From IMG/VR virus record IMGVR_UViG_3300025000_001274, positions 1 to 54,522 of that record: a stretch of 54,522 bases of DNA; one strand, given 5' to 3'. Positions within the stretch are counted from its first letter, which is position 1. Each line of letters begins with the position of its first letter. Shown piece by piece: positions 25,593 through 33,211 of the stretch. Under the pieces are notes generated by a model. That model had not been told where the DNA came from, made no database searches, and saw only the letters and a list, made by a program, of their open reading frames with translations. Source of the stretch: a virus. The translations under genes and the position numbers were made by a program.

Positions 25593-25748
25593 TTGAATAC
25601 CAATTGGATGATTGTAAAATGTCCAAAATGTAATTATGAAGGTAATATTGATATTTACGGAGATGAAAAATATTTTAAAATATATACGCAATATTTTGGT
25701 ACTCCTAAAATAAAATGTCCTAAATGCGGACATTCAGAACAGATATAA
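25593..25748 (+). CDS. Zinc-ribbon protein, 51 aa
   Basis: TTG 25593 after GAGGAAGTG is preferred over ATG 25560, which has no ribosome site. Core CPKCNYEGNI ... CPKCGHSEQI, a four-Cys zinc ribbon. Function unknown. Confidence 0.65.
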   Translation: MNTNWMIVKCPKCNYEGNIDIYGDEKYFKIYTQYFGTPKIKCPKCGHSEQI

Positions 25749-25767
25749 AAAGGGGATAAATAAACAA

Positions 25768-26016
25768 ATGACAAAAACAGAAATCCTACTTTACGGAGCA
25801 TTACTTGAAAGTGATATGTACACTGATGGATATGGATCGACAGATGAGGATACAGAATTATTACAAAAGGTATTAAAGAAAATATACGGTATCACGGAAG
25901 GATGTTCTAGAGATGTCTTAGAAAAAGCAGGAGGACAAATGAAAAGTGATTTAATGAGTTTGGTTATAGAGTTTAGAGGTAAGATGGCAGAATATATGGG
26001 AAAGGATGATGATTAA
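25768..26016 (+). CDS. Hypothetical protein, 82 aa
   Basis: Acidic, helical (KTEILLYGALLESDMYTDG ... VLEKAGGQMKSDLMSLVI). AAAAGGGGA upstream. Overlaps the next gene's leader. Function unknown. Confidence 0.65.
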   Translation: MTKTEILLYGALLESDMYTDGYGSTDEDTELLQKVLKKIYGITEGCSRDVLEKAGGQMKSDLMSLVIEFRGKMAEYMGKDDD

Positions 26017-26017
26017 A

Positions 26018-26389
26018 TTGAAATTCAAAGAAAATGACAGAGTAAGAATTGCAAATATAAGAGACGAAGATGCAATATATGATATCGAACCAAGTTATTT
26101 AATTGGCAAAACAGGCACAATCATATCTATCGACTATAATCCTTATATTTCAGAAATTGATGGAAATATTGATTGCCCTTATGAGGTTGTATTTGATGAT
26201 CCTAAAGCTCAAAACTCAGGAAACGCTTTTTGGGAAGAAGGCGAATTAGAGTTAATTAGTTCAGATGAAATTCCTTTATATCCATTTAATCTTTCAAATG
26301 ATAGAAATTTATCGGATGCTTTTTATTATTTGAAATCCAAGGGAGTTACACCTGAACTGTATGAAAAGTTATGGGAATTGTGGAAGTAG
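26018..26389 (+). CDS. SH3/KOW-like hypothetical protein
   Basis: 123 residues. FKENDRVRIANIRDEDA ... IGKTGTIISID ... YEVVFDDP ... FWEEGELELI has the look of a small beta-barrel (KOW/SH3-like) domain. Start TTG 26018 is chosen because GGATGATGA is the probable ribosome site; the ATGs at 26006/26009 lie within it. Confidence 0.6.
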   Translation: MKFKENDRVRIANIRDEDAIYDIEPSYLIGKTGTIISIDYNPYISEIDGNIDCPYEVVFDDPKAQNSGNAFWEEGELELISSDEIPLYPFNLSNDRNLSDAFYYLKSKGVTPELYEKLWELWK

Positions 26390-26439
26390 ATTAAAAGAAC
26401 TATTTGATGTTATTTAAAATAAAGAAAGAAGGATTACAA

Positions 26440-27378
26440 ATGAAAGTAAAATTGTTCAGTCACAGTGACCTCGATGGAGTTGGTTGTGGAATTATAGGTG
26501 AATTAGCATTTCCACAAATTGATATTGAATACTGTGATTATGATAACGTAAATGAAAAAGTCAAGCAATACATAGAAACAGAAAAGTATAAAAATTATGA
26601 TACAACATTTATTACAGATATTTCGGTTAATGAACAATTAGCAAAATCGATTGATGAAGTATTTACACAAGAACATGAATTTGTATTACTTGATCATCAT
26701 AAAACTGCACTATGGTTAAATGATTATAAATGGGCATGTGTAGCAGAAAATATAAGTGATAATATGAAACACAGTGGAACAGAAATGTTTTACAATAATG
26801 TTCTTACTTTTTATATCAATAAGTTTGATCATACAGATATTTATAATGCTCTTATTGACGCTAGTGATTTTGTAGAAATGGTCAGACGTTATGATACGTG
26901 GGAATTTAAAACTATTTATAATGACAAAAATCCTAAAATGCTTAATGATTTGATGTATTTAAAAGGTAGAGATAGATTTATTGCAGATGCAGTACGTCAA
27001 ATAGAAGAGGTTAATCACTATTCTTTTAGTTGGGATGATTTAGAACTCCTAAAGCAAAACCAAGAAAAGATTGATAATTATATAGAATCAAAAGATAAAT
27101 CAATTATTGTAAAAGAAATTAATGGTTATCAAGTAGGAGTAGTATTTGCCGAAAGATATTCTTCTGAGTTAGGAAATAAGTTATCCGAATTACATCTTGA
27201 ACTAGATTTTATTGCAATTATTAATCCTTCTCATTCAGTTAGCTATAGAACAATTAAAAATAATATTGATTTAGGTGTAATTGCTGGCATATATGGAGGC
27301 GGAGGTCATCCAAAGGCATCTGGAAGCCCAATCGATGATAATATGAGAAATAAAATAATGGATTTGATTTTTGCATAA
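26440..27378 (+). CDS. DHH/DHHA1-family phosphoesterase
   Basis: 312 residues. DHH domain: FSHSDLDGVGCG, FITDIS, LLDHHKTA, RYDTWEF. DHHA1 domain at the C-terminus with GIYGGGGHPKASGSPI. All metal-binding Asp/His are present. Such enzymes degrade nanoRNA, pAp or cyclic dinucleotides, or act as ssDNA exonucleases; SPbeta YorK is a RecJ-like member but longer. AAGAAGGA selects ATG 26440. Confidence 0.85.
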   Translation: MKVKLFSHSDLDGVGCGIIGELAFPQIDIEYCDYDNVNEKVKQYIETEKYKNYDTTFITDISVNEQLAKSIDEVFTQEHEFVLLDHHKTALWLNDYKWACVAENISDNMKHSGTEMFYNNVLTFYINKFDHTDIYNALIDASDFVEMVRRYDTWEFKTIYNDKNPKMLNDLMYLKGRDRFIADAVRQIEEVNHYSFSWDDLELLKQNQEKIDNYIESKDKSIIVKEINGYQVGVVFAERYSSELGNKLSELHLELDFIAIINPSHSVSYRTIKNNIDLGVIAGIYGGGGHPKASGSPIDDNMRNKIMDLIFA

Positions 27379-27385
27379 TTTATAA

Positions 27386-27437
27386 GTCGCTTGTACCAAC
27401 GGTTTGCGAGGATAGTAAATGGCATGAAATCTGACTT
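27386..27437 (+). ncRNA. Structured intergenic element, copy C
   Basis: AAGTC ... GACTT closes a ~52-base segment containing CGCTTGTACCAACGGTTTGCG and GGATAGTAAATGGC. The terminal stem differs from copy B (AGCC/GGCT) in a compensatory way while the core is similar. Lies in the leader of the SLOG gene. Confidence 0.35.
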
Positions 27438-27466
27438 TTCTAGGATAATGAAAGGAGAATAATCAT

Positions 27467-27991
27467 TTGAATTATTATGCAGGAATTGGTTCTAGAGAAA
27501 CACCTCTAGATATAATCCACTTATTTAAAAAGGTAGCATACTATTTATCTGTGAAGAAATTCATATTGCGTTCTGGTGGAGCTAAAGGGGCAGATAAGGC
27601 ATTTGAAACTGGCTGTGACAATTTTAATGGTCAAAAGGAAATATACTTGCCTTGGCCTTATTTTGAAGGATCAGGTTCAATATTTAATGAGCCAACTAAA
27701 GAAGCGTATGAGATAGCAGAAAAATTCCATCCTTATTGGCACAACTTATCTCAAGGAGCTAGAAAATTACAAGCAAGAAATAGTCATCAGGTTTTAGGTT
27801 TAGACCTAAATACTCTTTCAAAATTTATTATATGTTGGACTAAAAATGGTAAAAGTTCAGGTGGGACTGGACAGGCGATTAGAATTGCTAGAGCCTATAA
27901 TATTCCTGTTTTTGATGCAGGTAATTATAACGATATGATGGATGCTAAGAAAGAATTAAACTATTTCTTGATTGAAAATAATGTAGGTTAG
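27467..27991 (+). CDS. SLOG-fold (DprA/YspA-like) protein
   Basis: 174 residues with a Rossmann-like SLOG signature: YYAGIGSRETP, LRSGGAKGADKAFETGC, then ICWTKNGKSSGGTGQAIRIA. This superfamily binds nucleotides or nucleotide-derived ligands and includes DprA and YspA-like proteins. Its partner here is unknown. TTG start after GGAG. Confidence 0.8.
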   Translation: MNYYAGIGSRETPLDIIHLFKKVAYYLSVKKFILRSGGAKGADKAFETGCDNFNGQKEIYLPWPYFEGSGSIFNEPTKEAYEIAEKFHPYWHNLSQGARKLQARNSHQVLGLDLNTLSKFIICWTKNGKSSGGTGQAIRIARAYNIPVFDAGNYNDMMDAKKELNYFLIENNVG

Positions 27992-28005
27992 AAAGGAGAA
28001 TAATT

Positions 28006-28198
28006 ATGATCCAATACGCAACATATATAATTCCAATTCATCCAAACTCATACAGGAATACATAACGTTATGCCAAATTTAAGTTCAGATTTTAGATTAT
28101 GCTATATTGTCAGGTATCCAGATGGATTTGAAGATTTAGTGCCAATTTCAGAAGTTGAATGTGGTAATTATAAAATTATTGGAAGAAACGGAAATTAA
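28006..28198 (+). pseudogene. Small gene with frameshift
   Basis: ATG 28006 (GAAAGGAG upstream) encodes MIQYATYIIPIHPNSY, then a stop at 28063. The neighbouring frame continues GIHNVMPNLSSDFRLCYIV ... YKIIGRNGN to 28198. An indel at about 28048-28055 joins them into a ~62-residue protein. Unknown function. Confidence 0.5.
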
Positions 28199-28199
28199 A

Positions 28200-28256
28200 A
28201 ACTAGCCTGTAGCAAGGGTTTCAGGGTTCGGCATATCCGATAAAAACTGGCTTTCA
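28200..28256 (+). ncRNA. Structured intergenic element, copy B
   Basis: AGCC ... GGCT closes a segment with TGTAGCAAGGGTTTC, an inner CGG-CATAT-CCG hairpin and GATAAAAA. Related to copies A and C; precedes the ribosome site of the gene at 28287. Confidence 0.35.
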
Positions 28257-28286
28257 TGTTGTTTGGAAAGAGGTGAAAATAAAATT

Positions 28287-28541
28287 ATGGTTAATTCTGA
28301 ATGGTTTAAGACATATAGAATTTGGGCAACAAATAAAGTAACAAAAGTAAGACAAAAGTTGACTATATACTGGATCACAGACTGGGATGAAGTGTTAGAA
28401 GTTTTACAAAGAAGAAATATAAATGCTGATACATATGATATAAAAATAAAACGAAGATATGGAATAGGAGAAGAATGTAAGGGTAGGCTTGCACAAATGG
28501 ATAAAATTAAACAAGAAATGATGGGAGGGATAAGTGAATAA
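28287..28541 (+). CDS. Hypothetical protein, 84 aa
   Basis: Basic protein (WFKTYRIWATNKVTKVRQK ... IKRRYGIGEECKGRLAQM). AGAGGTGA selects ATG 28287 over TTG 28263. Overlaps the next gene's upstream GTG. Function unknown. Confidence 0.65.
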   Translation: MVNSEWFKTYRIWATNKVTKVRQKLTIYWITDWDEVLEVLQRRNINADTYDIKIKRRYGIGEECKGRLAQMDKIKQEMMGGISE

Positions 28542-28542
28542 T

Positions 28543-28875
28543 ATGAAAAGATTTAAAACAACAGTAACCCGAACAGATGAATACATAATTGAGGTTGATG
28601 AGAATGTCATTGATGAACAGTGAATGGATGATTTTAGACATGTGTTCTTTGATTTACATACTCTCTATGAACACGCTGAACATCTTGCACAAATTAGAGC
28701 TAGAATGGGAGAAGGATTTATTGAGGGATATGGTAATTTAAAGGTTAATGGTAAATTACCTTGGCATGTAACTAAAAGTCAAAAAGAGAATCGCTTACCT
28801 TGCGAAGATGCTTTTAATATTATTATTAAGAGTGAAGATCAAGATTGTGAAATTGAAGTTGAGGAGATTGAGTAA
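28543..28875 (+). pseudogene. Small gene interrupted by an in-frame TGA
   Basis: ATG 28543 (or GTG 28534, after GGGAGGG) encodes KRFKTTVTRTDEYIIEVDEN ... DEQ, then TGA at 28621-28623. It continues in the same frame as MDDFRHVFFDLHTLYEHAEH ... to 28875. TGG to TGA (Trp to stop) is the simplest lesion, giving a 110-residue protein if restored. The ATG after the stop could allow reinitiation. Confidence 0.6.
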
Positions 28876-28876
28876 T

Positions 28877-29110
28877 TTGGACAATTATTATAGTGGAAAA
28901 TGTAAATTGTGTAATACTGAATTTAGGCACGATTATAATTCTCATATGTTTAATATTCTTAATACAATTGAAGAATGTAAATACACAAATATAGTAATTG
29001 ATCATTACTTAGAAAACCATAAGGAAGAATACAAGTTTACATCTTTAGATAGGACAGGAGTATTTTCAAGAAAAATAATTAAAGCTGTTTTGAAAGATTT
29101 ATTTAAATAA
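28877..29110 (+). CDS. Zinc-binding hypothetical protein, 77 aa
   Basis: TTG 28877 after GAGGAG. CKLCNTEFRHDYNSHM ... C ... DHYLENH suggests a C2HC-type zinc site at the N-terminus. The frame is open further upstream, but that overlaps the previous gene. Function unknown. Confidence 0.65.
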   Translation: MDNYYSGKCKLCNTEFRHDYNSHMFNILNTIEECKYTNIVIDHYLENHKEEYKFTSLDRTGVFSRKIIKAVLKDLFK

Positions 29111-29128
29111 AATTAAGGAGGAAAAATT

Positions 29129-29368
29129 ATGTTTAATAATATTGAGAATTATTTATACATTTGGGATGAAAGTAAAGAGGGTTATTTAAATATACATAGT
29201 TTTCTATGCAAAATTCAAGACAATCAATACAACTATAAAGACTTAATAAAAACTAAAAATTTTATGATTACTAAATATGGTTATGTCATTTTAAATAATA
29301 AAACTTATGAAATATTTAGTAATATAGTTGTAGTCAATATGAATATTATTGCAATCAAGTTAGTATAA
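29129..29368 (+). CDS. Hypothetical protein, 79 aa
   Basis: Beta-rich, aromatic small protein (YLYIWDESKEGYLNIHSFLC). AAGGAGG precedes ATG. Function unknown. Confidence 0.65.
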   Translation: MFNNIENYLYIWDESKEGYLNIHSFLCKIQDNQYNYKDLIKTKNFMITKYGYVILNNKTYEIFSNIVVVNMNIIAIKLV

Positions 29369-29413
29369 AATTAACCTTTTAATTAAATATAAATAATAGG
29401 AGGAGATAATAAA

Positions 29414-29773
29414 ATGCAACAAAAATATACTTTAGTTAAGAGAGAATTAGTTAAAGAAAAGACTTTTAGGGTAATAATTGTAGCAGATTCAAATGATGCT
29501 GATTATATTACAGAAGATGCAACATATACAGAACAGGAATTTAATGATTCTGTCAACATTTTAATAGACTTAATTAAAAATCATAGTGGGAGACATGAAT
29601 TTGAAAATTTCAGAAATGAAACTGAAGAAGGTTATATAGAGATTCCTTATTGTGAATGGGGAGGTTGTCACTCATTAGAAAGTATTGAAATTACTTGTGA
29701 AGATGTTGATGGTGTTATTTATAACGTTGAATTAATAGATGATGACGGAAAATTAATTACCATGAATAACTGA
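29414..29773 (+). CDS. Hypothetical protein, 119 aa
   Basis: Acidic, soluble (ADSNDADYITEDATYTEQEF ... IPYCEWGGCHSLESIEI). AGGAGGAGA upstream. Not recognised. Confidence 0.7.
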   Translation: MQQKYTLVKRELVKEKTFRVIIVADSNDADYITEDATYTEQEFNDSVNILIDLIKNHSGRHEFENFRNETEEGYIEIPYCEWGGCHSLESIEITCEDVDGVIYNVELIDDDGKLITMNN

Positions 29774-29808
29774 TTTCAAACTATAAATTAAGAAAGAAGG
29801 AAAATTAA

Positions 29809-30108
29809 TTGAAGAAAAATATGTTTATTACTTTGTCATTAGGGTTGGTTATTTTATCAGGAATATTAACTGGTTGTGGTTCAGAAGTTACCACCGCATC
29901 ATCTACTCCATCTGTACCACATTTTTCTTTCCCTGCTGAAGATACCTATGGCTCTGTTATTGATATAGATTATGATAAATCTGCTTTAGATTTTGTTGTA
30001 GTAAAGTATAAAAAAGATAATGTTTTAAATTTAGTTACATATAAACTAGATCCAATCCGTGGTTATACAAATTTGGAGTCAGTTATTACAATTAATCTAG
30101 GCAAATAA
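29809..30108 (+). CDS. Small lipoprotein
   Basis: 99 residues with a lipoprotein signal: KKNMFITLSLGLVILSGIL then lipobox LTGC (Cys about residue 23), followed by a Ser/Thr/Pro linker and a small beta domain. Anchored outside the membrane after processing. An early phage lipoprotein could act in superinfection exclusion (inference). TTG start after AAGAAGG. Confidence 0.75.
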   Translation: MKKNMFITLSLGLVILSGILTGCGSEVTTASSTPSVPHFSFPAEDTYGSVIDIDYDKSALDFVVVKYKKDNVLNLVTYKLDPIRGYTNLESVITINLGK

Positions 30109-30161
30109 ATAAAGAATTTTAAGCCATAAAACAAAATATAATGATTAAAGAAGGAGAAAAT

Positions 30162-30398
30162 ATGATATTAGAATCATTTGAAGAAATGTGCGACAATGAA
30201 ACAATTTGTAATTATTGTTATCGAACTGATTATGGAGAGCATAAATCTTGTGTTACACCTTCTGGATATTCCTCTTGTGAGGGGATGTGGTGTGAGGAGT
30301 CTTATGAGGCATATTTGGACGATAATAATGCTTCTATAAAATTAGTAAAATATCAAAATAATGTAAAATTATTAAATAAGAAGGAGTTAATAAAATGA
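30162..30398 (+). CDS. Cys-rich hypothetical protein, 78 aa
   Basis: MILESFEEMCDNETICNYC ... CVTPSGYSSCEGMWCEESY: six Cys, probably metal-binding. AAGAAGGAG selects ATG 30162. Overlaps the next gene by four bases. Confidence 0.7.
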   Translation: MILESFEEMCDNETICNYCYRTDYGEHKSCVTPSGYSSCEGMWCEESYEAYLDDNNASIKLVKYQNNVKLLNKKELIK

Positions 30399-31003
30399 GT
30401 ACAGCACTTAAATTTGAATTTGATTTTGAAGAAGTCTTTGAGGGAATTAAGTTGGGGGTAATTAAAGAAATGTCAGAAGCAACTTTCGATGATATTACCA
30501 CTAGTGCAATTAATCAAGTTAAAAATGAAATGAAAAATAAAATATCTCTTACATATAAAGACGAGTACGAAATTAGAGACGAAATCAAAAAGGAAATTAA
30601 AGAAAAGGTATATCAAAAATTAATTACAGAAATTAAAGCTGAATATAAAAAGAAGTATGAAGACGCATTTAGTAAAGATGTGACAAATGCACTTGACCTT
30701 GCTGAAGAAGAAATTATGGATGAAATCAAATCTGAAACTATTGATAAATTATACAATGATTTGTATTTAGATATTCAAGAACAAGTAAAATCTAAGATTA
30801 ATAAATCAGTTTCTCAACTTATAAATGCTGTTACAGGGAATAATATCAAAGTTAAAAATACCAAAAATATAATTACCAAAGAGGAATATGATGAGCTTAT
30901 ACATAGAGATGAGATATTAACTGCATTAGAAAATGGTGGAGTGGATAATTGGGAGTGGTATGGTGAATCTTTAAGCAATTATTTTGATAGTAAAAATAAA
31001 TAA
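30395..31003 (+). CDS. Coiled-coil hypothetical protein, 202 aa
   Basis: Long, highly charged helical protein with repeated heptad-like E/K segments (EYEIRDEIKKEIKEKVYQK), ending in EEYDELIHRDEILTALENGG-VDNWEWY, a tail seen in small phage proteins. Resembles in style the proteins at 35868 and 39959. Possibly structural or a DNA-associated scaffold; unknown. Confidence 0.7.
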   Translation: MSTALKFEFDFEEVFEGIKLGVIKEMSEATFDDITTSAINQVKNEMKNKISLTYKDEYEIRDEIKKEIKEKVYQKLITEIKAEYKKKYEDAFSKDVTNALDLAEEEIMDEIKSETIDKLYNDLYLDIQEQVKSKINKSVSQLINAVTGNNIKVKNTKNIITKEEYDELIHRDEILTALENGGVDNWEWYGESLSNYFDSKNK

Positions 31004-31038
31004 TAAAATACAATCAAATCAAAGAGGAGATTTAAAGA

Positions 31039-31269
31039 ATGAGAGCAATATTTGAATTAGAAATGCCAGAAAGATGTTGGGATTGTCCGATACTTCATAT
31101 TGATGAAACACAAATGGTTAATTGCCCTGCAACAGCGTCTATATTCAGTGAATCATTTGCATTAAGAGAAATGCGGAAGGACTGTCCATTAATATTATCA
31201 GAAGAGTATTTTAAAATAAAATTAGATTGGGCAACAAAACAACTTATAAATAAATTAGAAACCAAATGA
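31039..31269 (+). CDS. Cys-containing hypothetical protein, 76 aa
   Basis: FELEMPERCWDCPILHIDE ... NCPATAS ... KDCPLILSEE: a recurring pattern of small Firmicute phage proteins, probably zinc-binding. AGAGGAGA upstream. The terminator stem begins inside its last codons. Confidence 0.7.
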   Translation: MRAIFELEMPERCWDCPILHIDETQMVNCPATASIFSESFALREMRKDCPLILSEEYFKIKLDWATKQLINKLETK

Positions 31270-31293
31270 AACTCATGTTTCATTTGGTTTTAA
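31261..31293 (+). terminator. Intrinsic terminator overlapping the stop codon
   Basis: ACCAAATGAAAC / GTTTCATTTGGT, perfect 12-base stem with TCAT loop, followed by TTTT. AT-rich, so perhaps partial. Confidence 0.65.
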
Positions 31294-31309
31294 AAAAGGA
31301 GAAATAATC

Positions 31310-31561
31310 ATGCAAATACCGAAAGTAAATGATCAAATTTGCAACTATCATCATTATATTAAAGAACTAGCTAATAATATTTTAAAAATTAAAGACAATG
31401 CATATGACAAGGTTGAAGACCTTTTATGGGAAGTTCAGAATACAGCCAATGATATTTATGCTTCAGCATCTATGGCACTGGAAGCAGGAGTGAGTATGGA
31501 AGAACGATTAAAAGATTATAGGAATGCAATAGAGGGATTAGGTTTTATAAGAAATAAGTAG
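31310..31561 (+). CDS. Helical hypothetical protein, 83 aa
   Basis: Helix-rich (HYIKELANNILKIKDNAYDK ... ASMALEAGVSMEERLKDYRN). AAAAGGAG upstream. Function unknown. Confidence 0.65.
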   Translation: MQIPKVNDQICNYHHYIKELANNILKIKDNAYDKVEDLLWEVQNTANDIYASASMALEAGVSMEERLKDYRNAIEGLGFIRNK

Positions 31562-31606
31562 CTTAAAATCCAAATTTTCTTGGACTTAAGAAAGGAAATA
31601 AAAACA

Positions 31607-31795
31607 ATGGACAAAGAATATATACCATTATATGTAATTTATTATCACAATCAAACATCTGGAAAGTTTGAACCTTATCAAAGCGTATGTGGAATTACAG
31701 TTTTTTACATGGATATAAAAGATGCTAAAAAACAACTAAGAAAAATAACTAATTATCCAGAGAATTATGAAATAGTTGAATATGTAGCAAAATAA
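31607..31795 (+). CDS. Hypothetical protein, 62 aa
   Basis: IPLYVIYYHNQTSGKFEPYQ ... DAKKQLRKIT, small alpha/beta. AAGAAAGGA selects ATG 31607. The leader has a hairpin (TTAAAATCCAA / TTGGACTTAA, 31562-31590). Confidence 0.6.
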   Translation: MDKEYIPLYVIYYHNQTSGKFEPYQSVCGITVFYMDIKDAKKQLRKITNYPENYEIVEYVAK

Positions 31796-31813
31796 AAGTA
31801 AAATTAATAAAAA

Positions 31814-31860
31814 CTTGTAATTCTATAATAACTAAGATATAATTATTGTAGAATTACAAG
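31814..31860 (+). promoter_or_regulatory. Promoter embedded in an inverted repeat
   Basis: TTGTAA (31815-31820), 17-base spacer, TATAAT (31838-31843). The promoter is framed by CTTGTAATTCTA (31814-31825) and its complement TAGAATTACAAG (31849-31860), so a bound repressor would cover -35 and the start site. It controls the methylase-like/helicase pair. Confidence 0.6.
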
Positions 31861-31886
31861 ATAAGAAAAGAGATGATACTTAATAT

Positions 31887-33206
31887 ATGGGTAATAGTTT
31901 GGCAGCAGAAAAATCCCTCCAATTCTATCCAACACAAGAATTTGAAACACATCGTCTATTAGGACTCTTAGGAAACATAGAAATGGATTATATAAAACAA
32001 AGATCATTAAAAGAATATGTTATGAGCAAAGAGGAATATAATGAATTCTTCATAAAAAGTGCGGATAATAATATTCCAATAAGATATGCTATTTTTGACA
32101 AGTGGCTTAATGAGAAAAAATATGATTTAATTAAGCAATATTTTACATATCAAATGAGTTTTAAAAATAATTTTCCTACTACAATATGTGATGGTTTTGC
32201 TGGTGAATCAAGATGGCTAGAGACTTTTAAAAAAATTATCCCAAAAGATGATAAAGGCAATGATATTGTATTAATTGCAAACGAATTGGAAACAAACAGA
32301 TTCAATTCTTTTAAGAATAATGAAAATATTGATGATAAATATAATAAATCATTTGAGGATTTAAATCTTCCTCGTAATTCAATTGCTTTATTTTTGTTCA
32401 ATCCACCATATTCTTCATCCAATGGTCAGAGAAATTGCAAACGGTATCTCCAAATGTTGTTAGACAAAGGCATTTTGTATAACCCATCAACATCAAAAGA
32501 TTACAAAACTGGCTACATTGTATGTGTAATTCGAAAAGATGATTTTCTAGACTCTCTAGACATTCTATCTAAAAACTTTGACATCCTTAAAAACTCAATC
32601 TACAAAACTAACAAAGAAGAATATGCTAAATTCAAGCAATACATCTTTATTGCTAAGGTAAAGAGATTTCCTTATGATTTATTAAACACTATGCATGCAA
32701 TGGATTTCCAGAAACAATACAATGAAGTAAAAGAAATCATTCTCTCTGAACCAGAATTCAACCTTAGACAATATAACACTTATCAATCAATGAATTACCC
32801 CTACATCGACTATGATACTGCAAAAGAAAATAATAAATATATTAAATCTCCAACTTCTCATATCAGTAAAAATGATTCAATATGGAAATGGGTAAAAGGA
32901 ATCACAGAATTAAAAGATTTAGGGGAAGAAAAATTAGTTGTTCCTAAACCACTCAAATTAGGAGAAATCAGTAATCTCCTTGCATCTGGAATGATCAATG
33001 GAGAAATATCATTAGAGGATGGTACTGGTAGACATGTTACTATTGGTGGAACTAAAAGTATTGAAAAGAAGGAAATAAATAAATACAAAGATGATAATGG
33101 CGATAGTTATACTGAGACAAAGATTATCAAAATGAGCTTACCTTATCTTAATATTTTATGCTCTGATAATGGAAAATTAATTATAAAAGAACTTGGAGGT
33201 GAATAA
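31887..33206 (+). CDS. DUF6094 methyltransferase-like protein
   Basis: 439 residues with FLFNPPYSS, the NPPY motif of N6-adenine/N4-cytosine methyltransferases, within a Rossmann-like region (TICDGFAGESRW ... ANELETNRF). The C-terminal part is unlike known methylases. The architecture corresponds to DUF6094 proteins, typically encoded next to a helicase, as here (six bases apart). DNA methylation or DNA processing with the helicase is inferred. Confidence 0.7.
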   Translation: MGNSLAAEKSLQFYPTQEFETHRLLGLLGNIEMDYIKQRSLKEYVMSKEEYNEFFIKSADNNIPIRYAIFDKWLNEKKYDLIKQYFTYQMSFKNNFPTTICDGFAGESRWLETFKKIIPKDDKGNDIVLIANELETNRFNSFKNNENIDDKYNKSFEDLNLPRNSIALFLFNPPYSSSNGQRNCKRYLQMLLDKGILYNPSTSKDYKTGYIVCVIRKDDFLDSLDILSKNFDILKNSIYKTNKEEYAKFKQYIFIAKVKRFPYDLLNTMHAMDFQKQYNEVKEIILSEPEFNLRQYNTYQSMNYPYIDYDTAKENNKYIKSPTSHISKNDSIWKWVKGITELKDLGEEKLVVPKPLKLGEISNLLASGMINGEISLEDGTGRHVTIGGTKSIEKKEINKYKDDNGDSYTETKIIKMSLPYLNILCSDNGKLIIKELGGE

Positions 33207-33211
33207 TTAAT

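Noticed and set aside
28543-28875. Reassignment of TGA to Trp in this phage
   Set aside because: Many genes in the window end in TGA with the next gene starting right after, so TGA is a working stop.
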